The notes beneath the pieces were generated by a model. It saw only the letters and a program-made list of their open reading frames with translations, ran no database searches and was not told the DNA's origin. The position numbers and the translations under genes are program-made. A DNA stretch of 64,000 bases. It comes from Chondrus crispus (Eukaryota; Rhodophyta; Florideophyceae; Gigartinales; Gigartinaceae). Shown here in pieces: positions 1 through 10,567 of this stretch. Location of the stretch: assembly GCF_000350225.1 (NCBI RefSeq), contig NW_005179170.1:1-64000 (forward strand), given 5' to 3'. The number at the start of each line of letters is the position of its first letter. The stretch's first letter is position 1.

Positions 1-2
1 CC

Positions 3-248
3 GCGCCGGTGTCCATCGTGGCGTCCGAGGAGACGGCCGAGAAGGAAGGACTGCCCGACCGCGACGGGCCTGTGCCCGTGACTTTCGATAGCCAGGAACG
101 GATGATGGCCGGCGGGGACGGGAGTGGACAGATCAGTGACGCGGCGCTCAGCCTGAACGCGGCGAGCATTGCCGAGGAGAGTGCGGATGTGCCGAGCTTG
201 GAGCGGGACCCGATCCAGGTGCGTCGTGAGAGGGATGACACTTACTAG
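3..248 (+). CDS. 3' end of an unrecognised gene (partial)
   Basis: An open frame runs in from the window edge and stops with TAG at 246-248, so only about the last 81 codons are visible. The peptide is hydrophilic, with many Glu, Asp and Ser (for example ERDPIQVRRERDDTY at the C-terminus), and shows no membrane segment or motif I recognise. Base composition is GC-rich and resembles the coding sequence of the GC-rich genes in the window rather than the AT-rich spacers. The true start lies upstream of the window. Function unknown; it could also be a chance open frame in GC-rich DNA, but its position directly at the edge and its balanced composition make a real C-terminus more likely. Confidence 0.45.
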   Translation, partial: APVSIVASEETAEKEGLPDRDGPVPVTFDSQERMMAGGDGSGQISDAALSLNAASIAEESADVPSLERDPIQVRRERDDTY

Positions 249-1140
249 GTGGCGGTGGCGTGCGTGGATGCCGTGGCATGTATGTGATGATGTGTAGTGA
301 GGGCAAGGTTTGGGTGTTCGTGGAAGGAAGGTTGGGCTGATTTTTCGAGGGTTGTTCGTAGATCGTAGAAGGGCTGCGCTGGTTTTTCGAGTTGCGGGCC
401 GCGCGGCGTTTGTCTTTTTTTTTTTTTTTGTTTTTGTTTTTGTTTTGTACGGGACAGTAGAATGGGGGGAGGTGGTAGCGGGGGGCGTTTTCCGTGCGGA
501 TCGCCGATTTACCACATGCTCCGCGTCCGCTGCAGGGCCTTGGTGCGGGGGAGAAAGAGAGAATATAGACGGCGCGGAATGTAAAAACTGAAAAAACGAA
601 AAAACGAAAAAACGAAAAAACGAAAAAACGAAAAAACGAAAAAACGAAAAAAGCAACAAGTGCAGCGCCCGCGGCGGAGTAGTGTTGTTGAGTACGTGGT
701 GGCAGGTCGGGGGAGCGGGGGCGGGACCGATGCGCGGGGAAGCGATCGGGACGAAGCGATCGGGACGCGGCGGTGACTGTGATCCCGGGCTTACAGCGCG
801 GGACGGAGTGACCGCGCTTACACACCGTGACTGCACTATTGACAGCGTGACCATCACGCGACTCTGCGTCGTACACGTACTTACTGCACGATGCTTCCGT
901 CCCGACGCGACCCTGCGTCGTACACGTACTGCTCGACGTTTCCGTCCTAGCACGTGTACTACGTGGCTTCTATTTCGGAACGCCCTGTCCTCCTCCGTCC
1001 CTTCCGATAAAATCCCTTTCGCTTCCGATAAAATCCCTTCATCCCCTTCGTACTTCGCACCTCCCTTCCCCCTTCACTCCTCCCCCCCTCCACTCCTCCC
1101 CCCCTCCACTCCATTCCCCCCCGCTCCCCCCCCCTTCACT
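249..1140. other. Intergenic spacer with low-complexity tracts
   Basis: No gene seen. It holds a T-rich tract (about 415-446), the octamer microsatellite at 591-653, an imperfect tandem duplication (about 857-902 and 905-946, sharing GCGTCGTACACGTACT), two direct copies of CTTCCGATAAAATCCCTT (1001-1018, 1022-1039), and a pyrimidine-rich stretch with repeated CTCCTCCCCCC units (about 1075-1140). The last lies just beyond the stop of the minus-strand gene, in its likely 3' UTR. Confidence 0.6.
591..653 (+). repeat. (AAAAAACG)n octamer microsatellite
   Basis: Seven exact tandem copies of AAAAAACG are followed by a partial eighth. Simple repeat in non-coding DNA; copy number is probably polymorphic. 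Confidence 0.95.
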
Positions 1141-2517
1141 CTACCGAATCTCTTCCTCGACCCAATCCGCGCCGCCGACCTCCCCCTGCGCCCCGCACCC
1201 GACGGCGGGCCAGTCCCTGCGCACGCCGATCGCCGCGCCTTCCCGCGCGACCTCCTTCGCGCGCGCGCGCACGAGCGCGGCCACCTCGCCGACGTCTGTG
1301 AACCTATTGTATCGTCCCCTCCGCCCGCGCACGACGCTCGCCCACATCCACGCGCCCACGCCCCACACGCCGACCACCGCCGCCACCACCGCGCCCGCGC
1401 CGGCCCCCCCGGCCCGCTTGCGCACCTCGGTCGCGCGCGCGCTGCCCGCGCGCCGCTGCAGCCGCGCCGCGTGCCGCACGCGCGTCAGCCCCGCCAGCGC
1501 CAGCTTCTGGATGTTCCGGCTCAGCCCGGCCCGCGCCACGTACGCCATGTTGCGCGCGAGTCGCTGCGCCCCCGCCGCGCCCGAGACACCCGCCGCAAAC
1601 TCCCCGACCGCGTACACATACTGCTCCGTCGTGTGCCCCGCGTCCGCGACTAGCACCGCGTACACCGCGTCGCGATCGCCCCCGAGCCCGCGCCCTACAC
1701 CCGCGCAGCTGCGCCGCCGCGAGTCCCCGAAGCACTCCAGCGCGGACAGCTGTAGCGGGCACGTGCCCGCCGCGAGCTCCACCCGGCTCAGCACTAGCCC
1801 GGACTGCCCCACACGCCCGATGCGTACCCCGTCCTCGAGCGTCGTTCCAAAGTTGCAGCGCATCGCCAGAGATCCCACACGCATCCCGAAGCTGGGCCCC
1901 TTCCACTCCTCCAGGAACTGCCCGCGCGTCACGCACTCAGCCCCCGTTGCCGCCTTGCCCGCCTCCGTGATCGGCACCAGCGTCGTGTCCAGCCGCTCGT
2001 CCCGGTACGCCGACGCGTACAGGTTGAAGTGCGTCTGGTTGTTGATCATGCAGTGGTAAGTCCGCATCATCCCGATCAGTCGCTTGCTCACCAGCGCCGG
2101 CTCTGTCGCCGACGCCGCCGCCTTGTACTCGCGCGAAAAGTCGATGCGCGCGGGTGTGTTGCCGATTTCCACCACGCTCGCGTAGTCCACCGCTTCGTAC
2201 CTTGGCACCGTCTTGCCCGTGATGGAGAATCCCAGCACGATAGTGCAACACGTCGCCACCGCGATTAGAAGCGACAGCGCGTGCACGAGGCCCCCGCTTC
2301 CGACGGGGCTTCCGCAGAATACCCCGACGGGTGAGCTTCGTGGCGAGATCGCTTCACGTTTGTTATACACTAGGTGCACGTTCCTGATGGAGCATAGCCA
2401 TTGGCACCCGCCCTTAATGAGGCCCAGGAAGATTATGTCGAATATCACTATTGACAACCCGGTTACCATGTTCGAGTTGGCTTCGAAGAGAATCGTTCCA
2501 GGGTCGGCCTTCAGCAT
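1141..2517 (-). CDS. Unknown three-TM membrane protein, paralog A (GC-rich)
   Basis: Encodes 458 aa starting at the first in-frame ATG (2515-2517). Three hydrophobic segments are visible: about residues 17-36, 78-99 and 374-396. A long, probably lumenal or extracellular region of about 270 residues lies between the second and third, followed by a basic C-terminal tail. The ectodomain carries a Cys cluster (LECFGDSRRRSCAGVG). Short motifs shared with the gene at 5102-6445 include GSP(V/I)G, VLGFS(x)2GKT, SCAG(V/A)G, IG(V/I)R(x)D(x)P and the C-terminal ADW(x)E(x)EI. The two are therefore paralogs in the same orientation about 2.6 kb apart. I do not recognise the family; topology suggests a surface or endomembrane protein with both long-range ends cytosolic or lumenal. 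Codon use is strongly GC-biased and Ala/Arg-rich in the C-terminal third, unlike paralog B. Confidence 0.8.
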   Translation of the reverse strand: MLKADPGTILFEANSNMVTGLSIVIFDIIFLGLIKGGCQWLCSIRNVHLVYNKREAISPRSSPVGVFCGSPVGSGGLVHALSLLIAVATCCTIVLGFSITGKTVPRYEAVDYASVVEIGNTPARIDFSREYKAAASATEPALVSKRLIGMMRTYHCMINNQTHFNLYASAYRDERLDTTLVPITEAGKAATGAECVTRGQFLEEWKGPSFGMRVGSLAMRCNFGTTLEDGVRIGRVGQSGLVLSRVELAAGTCPLQLSALECFGDSRRRSCAGVGRGLGGDRDAVYAVLVADAGHTTEQYVYAVGEFAAGVSGAAGAQRLARNMAYVARAGLSRNIQKLALAGLTRVRHAARLQRRAGSARATEVRKRAGGAGAGAVVAAVVGVWGVGAWMWASVVRGRRGRYNRFTDVGEVAALVRARAKEVAREGAAIGVRRDWPAVGCGAQGEVGGADWVEEEIR

Positions 2518-2545
2518 CTTGCCCCGTTCCTTGCTTGCATCCAAC

Positions 2546-2547
<2 letters not shown>

Positions 2548-2585
<38 letters not shown>
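2548..2585 (+). repeat. (TCG)n trinucleotide repeat in 5' leader of paralog A
   Basis: About 12.5 copies of TCG/CGT, lying 30 bp upstream of the minus-strand start codon. A stop in the same frame just beyond the repeat shows it is not part of the coding sequence if translation starts at 2517. Confidence 0.9.
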
Positions 2586-2586
<1 letters not shown>

Positions 2587-3981
2587 ACTCTGTCTATCCA
2601 GATTTTCCTGTTTGATGGTATCGAGGACGAGTTCGGTATGTTTTCAAACCACACGTCCTGTGTGATGGTATGTTTGCATCGTACAAGTAAAGTAAACTTT
2701 ACTTTGCCTCACTTCTTCTAGTACACGCAGTACTCTCCCTGGTCAAGTGGACTGCAGCCGCCTTCGTGGACACGAAGGCGGGTGCAGTCATTTGATGGAC
2801 ACCGAAGAAAAGAGTCTGCTTTTGAAGCAGATCACATATTGGGGTTTATGAGGCACTTACCGTATATATGTATAACACTTGATCAAATTCGTCCTGTATC
2901 ATGGTGGAGGGGACAGGTACAGGGGGAATGGCGGATGAGTTCTCCGTCAATCTGTTGCCAGTGCATTTGCGGGGGGGTAAGGGGAGGTGAGTTGCTCAGG
3001 TGAGGATGATGGACAGCGACCACATTGCTGTTGGAGTAACTTGCGAGAAAAGTCTTTACATAATTTTACATAAGGACATCTGTCTGTGCCTGTAAACCCG
3101 CCCCATCTCCGGCTTGTTGGACTCTGGAATGGAATACGGTAGAGCGTATGCCCCATCAAGCTGACAACAGCATCCGGCTATGGTATCCTTTGTGGCTCAC
3201 CCCACAATACGGGCATCGCGCGGCAACGTGCAGCACAGCGAGCTAAATAAAGTAGTGCTGTGTACCGAGCTGTGTACAGCAAGGATACCGAGACGTCTGC
3301 AACAGCCTTCCTGCCAACCAATTGGAGGGCAATAATTAACACGTTCCTGCTCCAGCAGAGTGGCGCGTACTCGCGGTTGGTAACAGAGCCACATGCACAA
3401 TGCGTCACCCCGAGCCACCTCTTCTACATCAGAACGCCACGCGTTACCACAGCCAGCTATTTCCTGCCGAAACTGGACGAAAGGGACACAGTTGCCAGTG
3501 CATCAAGGGAAAACAAATGGCAACACGGCCTGCGAGCTTGTTTTTTTAGAGACTGAGCCCCCGCCAGTGCGGCCGTTTTGATGATATCAAAGGACCATAC
3601 TCGTTTTTCATTCCACTGAATTATCCTCCCATGCCATGATGTGAACGTCTTGCAACTCACTTGGAAAATACATCTATCATCACAGCTTTTGGGGAGTTTT
3701 TGCTGCCTGCTGATGAAGGACTCTGCATGTGAGATATTGTCATGCTACTTGTTCCTTCATTAAGTTACAAGTTACCGAAAGACAACAAGTTGAATTCTAC
3801 CGCCATCGCACCGAGCAGTTCTTCACGTGCTTCGACGCAAGGGTAACTTCATGCCTCATGCAAGAGCATGTTTCAATGATGCTTCTGTTACATAATGTGG
3901 AAATGACTTACTCGATGGCTCACTGGATGGGGTCGGTTTGTTTGAAAGAGGGCTGGGCGGTGGTGAATTTGATTCTGATGC
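2586..3981. other. Intergenic, nothing recognised
   Basis: AT-moderate spacer upstream of paralog A. Short open frames are present on both strands but none shows a domain, a compositional bias or a plausible gene structure. A small hairpin (AAGTAAAGT / ACTTTACTT) lies near 2686-2706. Confidence 0.5.
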
Positions 3982-4417
3982 CCCGCGGGTTGGGACTTCG
4001 TCACCATCAAAATACGCAATTGTGTCCGAGGCTTCGGTTCCACCTCACTGTACTGTTGTGCCACCAGCTACCCATATGGCTCCGTTGCAAGAAACTGCAC
4101 CGGCACCATGACGCGGAGTTGGCATATCATCACCCGGTTTGAATGATGACCAATCAAGGACATCTACCTCAACCCAAGCGCGATTTTCCCCCTCACCTCC
4201 GAGGATGAAAACGGTGTCGCCGAATGCTGTCGCAAAGGTTCCTCCTCTAGGCCTCGGAAAGTCCTCTTCGGTGGACCATTCTTGAGACTTACCCCACTCG
4301 TGTGCTCCGTTGTTGTGCCCTGGAAACATTATATTCGTTTCTCTGATAGGACAAGTCGGATGAATCATGAGCGGGACTCGTCCTTTGCTTTGGCCACTCC
4401 ATTTTGGTATCCTATAC
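3982..4417 (-). pseudogene. Kelch-repeat gene relic
   Basis: Minus-strand frame with Kelch-type features: an FPRPRGGTFATAFGDTVFILGG unit has the paired Gly and the hydrophobic beta-strand, followed by MPTPRHGAGAVSCNGAIWVAGG, then GGTEASDTIAYFDGD. The frame is open from about 4417 down to 3982 apart from one in-frame TGA at 4045-4047, after which Kelch-like sequence resumes in the same frame. No upstream beta-propeller repeats or downstream exons were found, whereas functional Kelch propellers usually need five to seven repeats. I read it as a decayed fragment of about two repeats. A small intron or a sequencing error over the stop is the alternative; the short total length argues against an intact gene. 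Confidence 0.6.
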
Positions 4418-5101
4418 CATCAAAACTGACGTTGGTTTGCGTTTGTTCATGTACGTTTTCCCGTCCCTAATGGACGATTTTTCAAAATTTAATGTCCCAT
4501 ACATCTTGCTCTCTTTTCATGTACAGCCCAAGTCCATTATGGCTACTCAAAATTCCGATTAGGAGCTCGCTCAATGATGGGGCTCTGCACAGAGTATAAT
4601 ACTGGAAGGGGAATGACCGAATCCAGATGTCAAGCGAGACTATTGCATTTTTTCGTCAGTATGGGCTTGACACCGTAGTTTCGTGCATACATGGGTCTGG
4701 CGAGAAGAAAGGCGAAGGAGCAGGCGTGAAGACTATTTTTGCGCTTCACGCCTGGAAGTATTGTTTTGTATAAGGGTAGAGCGTCTTAAAAGGCATTTTT
4801 GGTACTTGCTAATCAAGAATTTGACGTCAAAGATGAAATTCGATCCAGCAAGAAGTCGGAGTTGTCAACCGATCAAGAGTTCGTGCAATTTGAGCTAGTC
4901 ATATTCGTGCCCCCCCTTCTCGGAAGCATCCCGTAGTCGCATCTCACCACAGGGCTCTACGTGAGGTTGGCCTGTTGTCGAGTGAGGCCTTTCTGGTCTA
5001 CAACACTTTAGTGTAAAATGACAAGGGATCCAAAAATTCTATACAACGTTAACTATTTCTATCCAATTCTTCGCAAAGGACTTGCTTGTGTCATTCGTCT
5101 T
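4418..5101. other. Intergenic, 3' side of paralog B
   Basis: AT-rich DNA with no recognisable gene or repeat. The proximal part presumably includes the 3' UTR of the minus-strand gene ending at 5102. Confidence 0.5.
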
Positions 5102-6445
5102 TTAACCGATTTCATTCTCATCCCAGTCGGCGTTGCAACATTTGTGGGCACCCATGATCCCAAGAACGGGCATGTCTTGTCGAATCCCGATATATCTTCT
5201 CTTATGGGAATTCTCCTTCAATTTGGTCTCGTTGGCGTCATCTGCGAGCGTTAAAACTTCTGGCACGGTGCAAAAAGAGTTATAGTGTATGCGTCCTTTC
5301 AAGTACACGACTTTAAACCAAAAAACAAAAGCAGATGCCCCTAGCACAATAGCAATAATGCATATAAATATGACAGTGGGAATCGCAAGGCGTAGGTCAA
5401 TTTCGCTAACCTCATGACTGCCGATTGAGCGCTCTAAAGTGACATTGTGGATAATATCAGAGAACACGATTTCAGAGAAATAGTATGCCGCAACACCACC
5501 ACCCATGAGAAAAGAGTAAAAAGCGACGTTGGAAGCGATTCGCTCGTATAGATTCTCATTATCTACGAGAGAAATTTGTGCAACAGACGTAGAGCCTGGG
5601 TCTTCAATATCAGGAAGCACCACAATGTAGGCCTTGTTATTTCCATTTTCTTCCCGAACACCTGCTCCAGCACAGCTTGTGGTCCCAGTTCTGAAGCAAG
5701 ATAAGCGAGAGATTTTCAAATCGCATTGTGAAGATGGGGAAAAGGTGGCGTAACCAGTCACAGAATTACCTTCAAAAGACGGCTTGAGATCGTCAAATTC
5801 ACACTCAAATGGACTGGTAGAGGAAGGCATCGGACCGATATTTAGAGTTCGTTCATACTTGAATTGGTCCTTTGTGATACAATCCGAATGGAGAACAGTG
5901 GAGGCGTTGATTCTGGTCTTGTCAACAGACAGGTCTCTGTAGGCGTAGGCGTATTCCGTTACGTGTGTGAAATTGGTTCTCGAACATGCATGTACGGCCA
6001 TTATTGCACTTACTTTTCTGCTTATCCTCCGATCTCCATTTGCCGAGAGGCTAAATTCATTCTCAAAGTCCAAAAATGGCGGCTCGGAAGCTCGAAAGAC
6101 CATTGAACTGTAGCGTTGTTCTTCAAACTTTTTTGATGTCTTTCCATCGACGGAAAAGCCCAAAACGATAACGGAAAATGTGACAGCGATAATAATGACC
6201 GAGAACCACCGGACGAGGCGTTTTTGTCCGATTGGACTGCCAGTTAAACAACCTATATGAGATTTTGTCGGAGAGACGGTAGAACGCCGATCATAAATGA
6301 GGCTCAAGTTGGCAGTTGTGCAGAGGACTTGAATTTCTGCCTTGATGATGCCAAGCAAGACAATGTCAAATAACAGTACGATAAGTCCAGAGATAACACT
6401 TGACTCAACGTCTATGTCACGTAAGTAACTTGCATTGACTGACAT
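5102..6445 (-). CDS. Unknown three-TM membrane protein, paralog B (AT-rich)
   Basis: Encodes 447 aa from an ATG at 6443-6445. Hydrophobic segments lie at about residues 15-35, 79-101 and 356-385; a weaker one near residue 310 (SFLMGGGVAAYYF) may make a fourth. The region between TM2 and TM3 has several N-glycosylation-type sequons (NFT, NAS, NVT) and paired cysteines (LSCFRTGTTSCAGAG), consistent with a lumenal or extracellular domain. It aligns end to end with the product of 1141-2517, sharing GSPIG, VLGFSVDGKT, SCAGAG, YIGIRQDMP and the terminal ADWDENEI, so both belong to one unrecognised family. Coding DNA is clearly AT-richer than paralog A, with more Ser, Asn, Ile and Lys. Probably intact, since the frame is uninterrupted and the conserved motifs remain. 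Confidence 0.85.
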   Translation of the reverse strand: MSVNASYLRDIDVESSVISGLIVLLFDIVLLGIIKAEIQVLCTTANLSLIYDRRSTVSPTKSHIGCLTGSPIGQKRLVRWFSVIIIAVTFSVIVLGFSVDGKTSKKFEEQRYSSMVFRASEPPFLDFENEFSLSANGDRRISRKVSAIMAVHACSRTNFTHVTEYAYAYRDLSVDKTRINASTVLHSDCITKDQFKYERTLNIGPMPSSTSPFECEFDDLKPSFEGNSVTGYATFSPSSQCDLKISRLSCFRTGTTSCAGAGVREENGNNKAYIVVLPDIEDPGSTSVAQISLVDNENLYERIASNVAFYSFLMGGGVAAYYFSEIVFSDIIHNVTLERSIGSHEVSEIDLRLAIPTVIFICIIAIVLGASAFVFWFKVVYLKGRIHYNSFCTVPEVLTLADDANETKLKENSHKRRYIGIRQDMPVLGIMGAHKCCNADWDENEIG

Positions 6446-8534
6446 TCGGAGGGCACAGGGATTTCGTACAGAATGTGTCGCCTTTGGACGATGGGCAGGT
6501 GTGAAGAAAGGATCGTGATGCTTTTGGACAAAGATAAAGGCGGGAGTTTTGCATCTTCTTTTAAAGAGTGATGATAGTGAAGCAGAGATTACGAACAGAA
6601 GGGCATCTGCCCAGATGAAGGAAATGGATACGCAGTGATTGAATTGGAACCATTGTAGGAACGACTTGCAGTCATACTGAGCTGGCAGTACGTTTCAGCT
6701 GTCACGTTGTCGTAGGGACTGCTATTTTAAGTTCCAATGAGATCCGAAACGCAGCACACCTCACTACAATTTTTCTCTTTTCAATATGGGGTGCAACTAC
6801 TAGCGCAACTGTACTACGGTATAGTAATTGCATGTGTGCGTTTCAGATTTACGCCTTGGAAGTACACCAGTACCACTGAGTTGAAAACTGAAGAAGATAT
6901 GAGGGCCTCTGGATGGATCTCGAAGATGATATACAAACCCTTCCTTTTAAAAATAGACTATGAGAACTGACGGAAAACTACCAAACTTGCATCAGAGTTT
7001 CGCACATGGTATTTATGAGAAAAGAGCCTAAAACCCTTGGATCTTACGGAGAGAAAGGAAGATAGACACTGTACATGTGTAGGATTTGATGATTTCTTAC
7101 GCTCTTCATACCATGTTGGACAAACGCTTTGATTAGAACTGGGCCATATCCGTGATTCAAAGCTTATGTTATGCAGAGCACAATACGGTATTCCGCTCGT
7201 CAGGTAACGTAGCCTCACTCGCGCCAGCCGCTCTTGCAACACTACTTGCAGATGTGGCTGCGGCAGCAAGTGGGATGGTGTAGCAATGTTCCCTCTGTAT
7301 AGAAACCAAGAACTTTCGGTGTGGCTTGGAACCAAGAAAGAAATTTCATCAACGCATGAGCCTTCGCGTAGCTAATCATCGAAATTGACGTGTTACATTA
7401 ATGACCACGACGCTGAGTACATTCCACTGCTCTATTGACACACTCCCAACGTGATATGTCGTAATCAACATGGCGGCTCTGCAAAATGGTGAAACCGATA
7501 GCGTGATTGTTTGAAAAAAAGGATGCTTGTTTCAGCACAGCATTGAATGCTTATATCATCAAAAGAAAACAGCCGCCGATGGAACTGGAACTCGTTGTTC
7601 TCACCTAAGGACCTTGTGGTCTCAACGGAGTTCTGCTGCGGTGTCAGTTGGGCATTGAAGGTTTCGTCGCCGAGAGGCATTCAATCGTTCTGGTCACATA
7701 TCGTTCGTTGGCCAGGGAAGGTAAAGCCTCGACTTGCAGATGCCGTCGACATCTCCGTGAAGGAGCTGGGGACTGTCTGAATGGGTTATGAATGAGCTCA
7801 GGTGGACGTGGGGGAACGTATGGTACTGTAAAGGTGCTGGCTGTCCTGGACACGAGGGTGTGATGTGGCAGATGCCGGCCAGATGCTGCTGATGAGGCCA
7901 GTGGCCTCATGAGCATCTGTCCGACATCTGGGTGGCCTCAGGCCACACAGGTGGCTTGCCAGTGGACGGTCCACCAAGACCGTCCCGTCCGTCCACTGAA
8001 ACGCTTGGGTATCGTTCCGTACATACATACATGTACCAAAGTCTCCATTCACACCTCTCCTTAGAGCTAACCGACCGACCTGTAAACGCACAGTCTTGAC
8101 CTCAACGGTTCCTGAGCCACGAATCCCCCAATTGGATAGCAATGTTTTTAAAAAAGCAGATATGAATTAGTGCGCATTGTTTGTCGAGAATAGGCTCCAC
8201 ACCGGCATGCGACAACAAGCCAGCCCTTCTCGTCCGGCATACCCATGAGACGCCTCATTGCCTGGCAATTGGAGTGGGCTCCAACTCCGCCTGGAAATAT
8301 TCTCGACCGCATTCGAAGCTGGAGAGCACCTCTTGGCCTCAACATCTGCTTTTCAAAGAGCGACCCGCATTGCTGTCCCACATTTGCAGCCCGCCGTCAA
8401 TCCAGACAACCTCCACACAGTTGACAAAAGCACACACACCCTCGACCAGCATCTTTCACTTTGACTGTCGCAGATCTCAGATAAGGTGCCCAACTCCAAT
8501 CCTTTCCCGCCTTGGCGACGCCGCGTTCAGCAAT
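6446..8534. other. Intergenic, no supported gene
   Basis: Short open frames on both strands have no recognisable domains. Minor inverted repeats occur at about 7869-7910 (ATGAGGCCA / TGGCCTCAT) and 7960-8000. The last part is the 5' region of the P450 gene, whose frame stays open upstream to 8181 without similarity to P450 sequence. Confidence 0.5.
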
Positions 8535-10040
8535 ATGGAACCGCTGCAATGGCTGCGCGCTTGCGCCCCGCTTTTCCTCCTTTTGATTTTCATCAAGTAC
8601 ACCGTCGGGTGCATACTCACATACATCCGCAACTCCTCCAACTCAGATCTCTACTCCATCCCATTTCCGCCGCTGCCGTTCTGGAAGCGATACACGGTCG
8701 GCCATAACCTTTTGTACCATATTCTAAGAGCAGATGCGTTTGACACGGCATCCTTGATAAATTCCTGGCGGAAAGCTCACGGTCCTGTCTTTCAGGTATT
8801 TTCCCTTTTCGGAGAACGTAGCCTGTTCGTCACATCTGAGTCAGCCATTCGAATGGTTCATGTTTCGAAACAAGCCAGCTTTAAAAAGGCTGCGTCCACA
8901 AGGAGATCTATTGCTTCCCTGGTCGGCGAAAATGGACTTCTGCTGGCAGAGGGCGAAAAACACTCTCGGCTGCGACGAGCTGTCGCTCCGTCAATGCATC
9001 ATAACGCGCTTAGTACTGTCGGGAATATTTTTCTCGACCAGGGCCATTTGCTGGTGGAACGACTAAGCACCATGGGGAACTCTGGAGGAGATGTATTGCG
9101 CGAGGTGAGAGTTGCGACTTTTGTTGCCATTTTCGAGACTTGTCTCGGAAAGAATGCAACGACACCAGACGTTGTTGCTCGATTGCAAGAAGCATACTAC
9201 ATCGTCTTCCCAGAGCCACCGCTGAAGATGCTTGCTAATAGAATCCGTCATAAGTTCCTCTGGTTCATAGACCAAAAGCATTTTAGCTACAGGAAGGATT
9301 TAAAAGATTACATCAGAACTACGATCCGCGACATCTGCGCCAAGCGTACTCGCGAAATCGAGTCGGGCCCTGATGAAGCCGGGACTCCATTGGTTGCCTT
9401 AATGGTAGATGAAGACACGAAGAAGAACATCCCACATGAGGCAATGGTGGAGACAGTTCTGAGTTTCTTGGTTGCAGGACAGGTGACGACGAGCATGTCC
9501 GTTTGTTGGACGCTGTACGAGTTGGCTCGCGATTCGGTTTGGCAGGGCCGCCTTTGTGAGGAGCTGAAGGCCTGGTCTGCGGATGATGGTATGGAGGCGC
9601 TGGATCAGTTGCCGCTTCTTGATCGCATTGTGAAGGAATCGCTTCGCATGTACCCACCCGTCTTCTTTAACACACGCGAAACGACAAAGTCTGTCGACCT
9701 AGACGGGTTCACAGTCCCGAAAGACACCCTTGTCCGAACACCAATCTTGGCAATACAAAGAAACGAGGAAATATGGGGTTCAGACGCGGCACATTTCAAC
9801 CCGGATCGATTTTTACGTGATTATGTGGTGGCGCAATCAAAAATGTACTGGTGTCTGTTTGTCTTCGGCTCTCGTGGATGTATCGGTCAGCGCTTTGCCA
9901 TGTTGGAGATGAAGGCATTTGTGGTTCAGGTTTTGTTGCGGCAAAGGGTGAGTGTGAAACCGCTAAAAGATGCAGTACCCACCTGCGTAGGGCCATTTGC
10001 AACGCCAAACGGTTTGAAGCTCTACTTTGAAAATAGGTGA
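8535..10040 (+). CDS. Cytochrome P450 monooxygenase
   Basis: Encodes 501 aa, the usual length for a microsomal P450. An N-terminal membrane anchor (about residues 7-30, APLFLLLIFIKYTVG) is followed by a Pro-rich hinge (PFPPLPFW). The I-helix motif AGQVTT lies at 314-319, the K-helix ExxR at 368-371 (ESLR), a PERF-like segment at FNPDRF, and the haem loop FVFGSRGCIG with the axial Cys at about 449. All key residues are present. I chose the ATG at 8535 because it places the anchor at the N-terminus; the frame is open for another 118 codons upstream, but that part is unlike a P450 start. The overall pattern resembles the CYP4/CYP97-type clan, but the family and substrate cannot be set from sequence alone. 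Expected to act on the ER or plastid envelope with an NADPH-dependent reductase. Confidence 0.93.
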   Translation: MEPLQWLRACAPLFLLLIFIKYTVGCILTYIRNSSNSDLYSIPFPPLPFWKRYTVGHNLLYHILRADAFDTASLINSWRKAHGPVFQVFSLFGERSLFVTSESAIRMVHVSKQASFKKAASTRRSIASLVGENGLLLAEGEKHSRLRRAVAPSMHHNALSTVGNIFLDQGHLLVERLSTMGNSGGDVLREVRVATFVAIFETCLGKNATTPDVVARLQEAYYIVFPEPPLKMLANRIRHKFLWFIDQKHFSYRKDLKDYIRTTIRDICAKRTREIESGPDEAGTPLVALMVDEDTKKNIPHEAMVETVLSFLVAGQVTTSMSVCWTLYELARDSVWQGRLCEELKAWSADDGMEALDQLPLLDRIVKESLRMYPPVFFNTRETTKSVDLDGFTVPKDTLVRTPILAIQRNEEIWGSDAAHFNPDRFLRDYVVAQSKMYWCLFVFGSRGCIGQRFAMLEMKAFVVQVLLRQRVSVKPLKDAVPTCVGPFATPNGLKLYFENR

Positions 10041-10488
10041 GGATATGCGCTCATCTCGCACCTCAGCGATACCTGTAGATATTTAAGAGTCCAGCAAACA
10101 GTCCAATAGGAGATTTTCAGAATGCCACGAAAGCAGGTTCTGAGTAAGGTAGAGGATGAAGCAGGATCAGCGAGAATGGGCACGGTGCGTTTACTGTAAT
10201 CTCTCTTGTTCGCCCTTCACATGAATATGGTTTAGAGTGTGGATACGGGCGTAGCTTTCATCAAGGCGGTCAATATATTACGACAGGGACTGTGGCGCGT
10301 TGATCACATCCAGAGACGATGCTATTTGCAATAGGAGTGGGACGAGGAACACGGGATTAGGTCTCTTGCGACGAATGCGGCTCGACAATAGCACGTGAGA
10401 ATTCATAGCAAACCTGAACACCGCAAAACATCTCCAGCAAGCGTAGTTCGTGACGAATAATAGGCCACACCCCCAAGCATCATGCTGG

Positions 10489-10567
10489 GGCACGTATCGT
10501 GAAGTAAAGATGCTTTAGAGCACTGTCTACAGTACTGCCTACAGTACTCTACTTCACGATACGTGCC
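10489..10567. repeat. Inverted repeat, 18-bp perfect arms
   Basis: Arm GGCACGTATCGTGAAGTA (10489-10506) has its exact reverse complement at 10550-10567, with a 43-nt loop containing a doubled CTACAGTACT-like unit. It shares 3 bp with the next hairpin. Confidence 0.9.

Noticed and set aside
148-876. Long minus-strand open frame across the first spacer
   Set aside because: It is composed of simple-sequence translations (Phe/Lys runs from T- and A-rich tracts) and overlaps the plus-strand gene end; no domain.
1298-2059. Plus-strand open frame opposite membrane protein paralog A
   Set aside because: Shadow of the GC-rich minus-strand gene; the minus frame is supported by its paralog.
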